A stretch of DNA of 64,000 nt. It comes from Arcobacter sp. F155. Its GTDB lineage: Bacteria; Campylobacterota; Campylobacteria; Campylobacterales; Arcobacteraceae. The stretch covers positions 186,001 to 250,000 of the forward strand of contig NZ_PDJU01000002.1 in assembly GCF_004116455.1 (NCBI RefSeq), written 5' to 3'. Positions 62,989-64,000 of this stretch are shown here, piece after piece. Position numbers and translations under genes: made by a program. The notes under the pieces are model-generated. The model saw only the letters and a program-made list of their open reading frames with translations, made no database searches and had not been told where the DNA came from. Each line of letters begins with the position of its first letter. Within the stretch, counting starts at the first letter, position 1.

Positions 62989-64000
62989 AACATTTATTGT
63001 AATACTTGCTACTGTTGCAGGACTTATTGTTTCAACTTTTACTGCTGTTATGACTTTTGTAATTATAGGTAAACCTATTTGTAGTGTAATGCTTATAAAA
63101 ATTTCTCTAACAGTATTATCAGTTTTACCAGTAATTGGTTTTCTTAGCCTATTTTCTGGAACTTACCTTTCAAGAAAATTTCTTTTTATACAAGAAAGAT
63201 TAGCAAAGATTAGAGACCAAGAGTTTACACAAAATAACAGTAAAAACTTTATTAGTGAAGTTCATGAGATAAATGATGATATAAACTATTTATCAAATCA
63301 ACTTGAAACGTTAATTGGAGATTTAAGACAAAAAAACCATAATCTTTCAAATCTTCTTATTTCAATGTCCCATGATATTAAAACACCAATAACAATAATC
63401 AATGGTTATATAGAAGAGATTGAAGATGGATTAGTATCTAAAAAACAACTTCCTGAAGCACTTGATTATATGAAAAAAGAGATTAACTTTTTAAATGAGC
63501 TTACTGTAGATATGTTAGAGTTTATTTCATCTATGGAAAGACATAAAGCAAAAGAAAAAATCATCTTATACTATTTTTTAGAAAATGAACTATTCCCACT
63601 TTTACCAAAAAATGAAAACGTACAATTGATAAATGAGATAAATAAAGACTTAGTGATAGAGTTCAATAAAATTGATTTAAAAAAGATTTGTATAAATATC
63701 ATTTGTAATGCAATAAAACATATTGAAAAAGGCTATGTAAAAGTATATTCAGAGGGTGAAAATATTTACTTTGAAAATAATGGAAATAAAATAGAAAAAG
63801 AGTATAGTCAAAAAATATTTGACCCATTTTTTACAACATCAAAAAGTAAAAATAGAAAAAACAGAAAAAATGGTTTTGGCTTAGGTTTATCAATTGTTAG
63901 TAACTTATCAACTAACAACTCTTACAAATGTAGTTTAAAATCAAGTGATGAAGAGAAGACTATTTTTAGTCTTGAAAAAAAAGAGATAATAATTAAATAG
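62978..64000 (+). CDS. Sensor histidine kinase
   Basis: The protein has 340 residues and ends exactly at the window edge (TAG at 63998-64000), so it is complete. Two membrane helices (about 7-31 and 38-62) with only a very short loop between, so sensing is likely within the membrane or by a partner. Phospho-acceptor His132 in MSHDIKTPITI, N-box ICNAIKHIEKG, DPFFTTSKS and GFGLGLSIV. Partner of the response regulator upstream. Confidence 0.92.
   Translation: MKIKTFIVILATVAGLIVSTFTAVMTFVIIGKPICSVMLIKISLTVLSVLPVIGFLSLFSGTYLSRKFLFIQERLAKIRDQEFTQNNSKNFISEVHEINDDINYLSNQLETLIGDLRQKNHNLSNLLISMSHDIKTPITIINGYIEEIEDGLVSKKQLPEALDYMKKEINFLNELTVDMLEFISSMERHKAKEKIILYYFLENELFPLLPKNENVQLINEINKDLVIEFNKIDLKKICINIICNAIKHIEKGYVKVYSEGENIYFENNGNKIEKEYSQKIFDPFFTTSKSKNRKNRKNGFGLGLSIVSNLSTNNSYKCSLKSSDEEKTIFSLEKKEIIIK

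Overview
The window is AT-rich, tightly packed bacterial DNA with many 1-8 nt gene overlaps. Gene content points to a Campylobacterota member of the Arcobacter type: SorAB sulfite dehydrogenase, GltBD glutamate synthase, a short ferredoxin next to ppx/waaC/lpxL, several TRAP transporters and Cache sensor kinases. This assignment is inferred from gene content and protein style; no rRNA or tRNA gene is present to confirm it.

Layout. (1) 1-15.8 kb: an LPS/surface-glycan block. A minus-strand operon from about 4774 down to 1 carries a GT2 and a GT4 glycosyltransferase, a YrbL-family kinase-like protein and rfbF-rfbG-rfbC (CDP-6-deoxyhexose route; the last gene runs off the left edge). One plus-strand GT4 gene is transcribed divergently. 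A second long minus-strand run holds waaC, lpxL/htrB, dgkA, an LPS-kinase-like gene, an LtaS-type sulfatase-fold transferase, an O-antigen ligase, a GT4 gene and a second YrbL gene. (2) 15.5-22.3 kb: ferredoxin, an inositol-monophosphatase-like gene and gltD-gltB, continuous with the LPS run. (3) 22.6-26.8 kb: a TRAP operon with two virtually identical tandem dctP genes, then dctQ and dctM. (4) 26.9-33.3 kb: a DnaQ-like exonuclease, two small genes, then a probable defence operon. That operon is a 1106-aa protein joining an McrB-type N-terminal domain to an AAA/ABC-type ATPase, followed by an HNH nuclease. It starts inside the last codons of a truncated sbcC tail. (5) 33.7-57.3 kb: a Bcr/CflA-type efflux gene split by a mobile element of 22,407 bp. 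The two gene halves share the 6-bp repeat GAATAG at the junctions, and removing one copy restores one open frame of 411 codons. The left end carries a four-gene tyrosine-recombinase operon of the Tn554/SE type. Cargo comprises a membrane-anchored Mrr-like nuclease, two integron-like cassette sites (one with a textbook attC), a TRAP transporter/catabolic enzyme/two-component operon, LysE and EamA exporters with an AraC regulator, two coiled-coil paralogues and a serine resolvase. (6) 57.4-64 kb: host genes again, namely L-lactate dehydrogenase, AzlCD with an AraC regulator, SorAB and a two-component system.

How it fits together. The host backbone makes and decorates LPS, assimilates nitrogen and imports an organic acid. 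The acquired element brings its own solute importer, a matching sensor and catabolic enzymes, together with exporters and a nuclease. The strongest leads are the precisely bounded element with its in-frame target gene, the cassette platforms without an integrase, the McrB_N-ATPase/HNH operon on an sbcC remnant, and the homogenised dctP pair.
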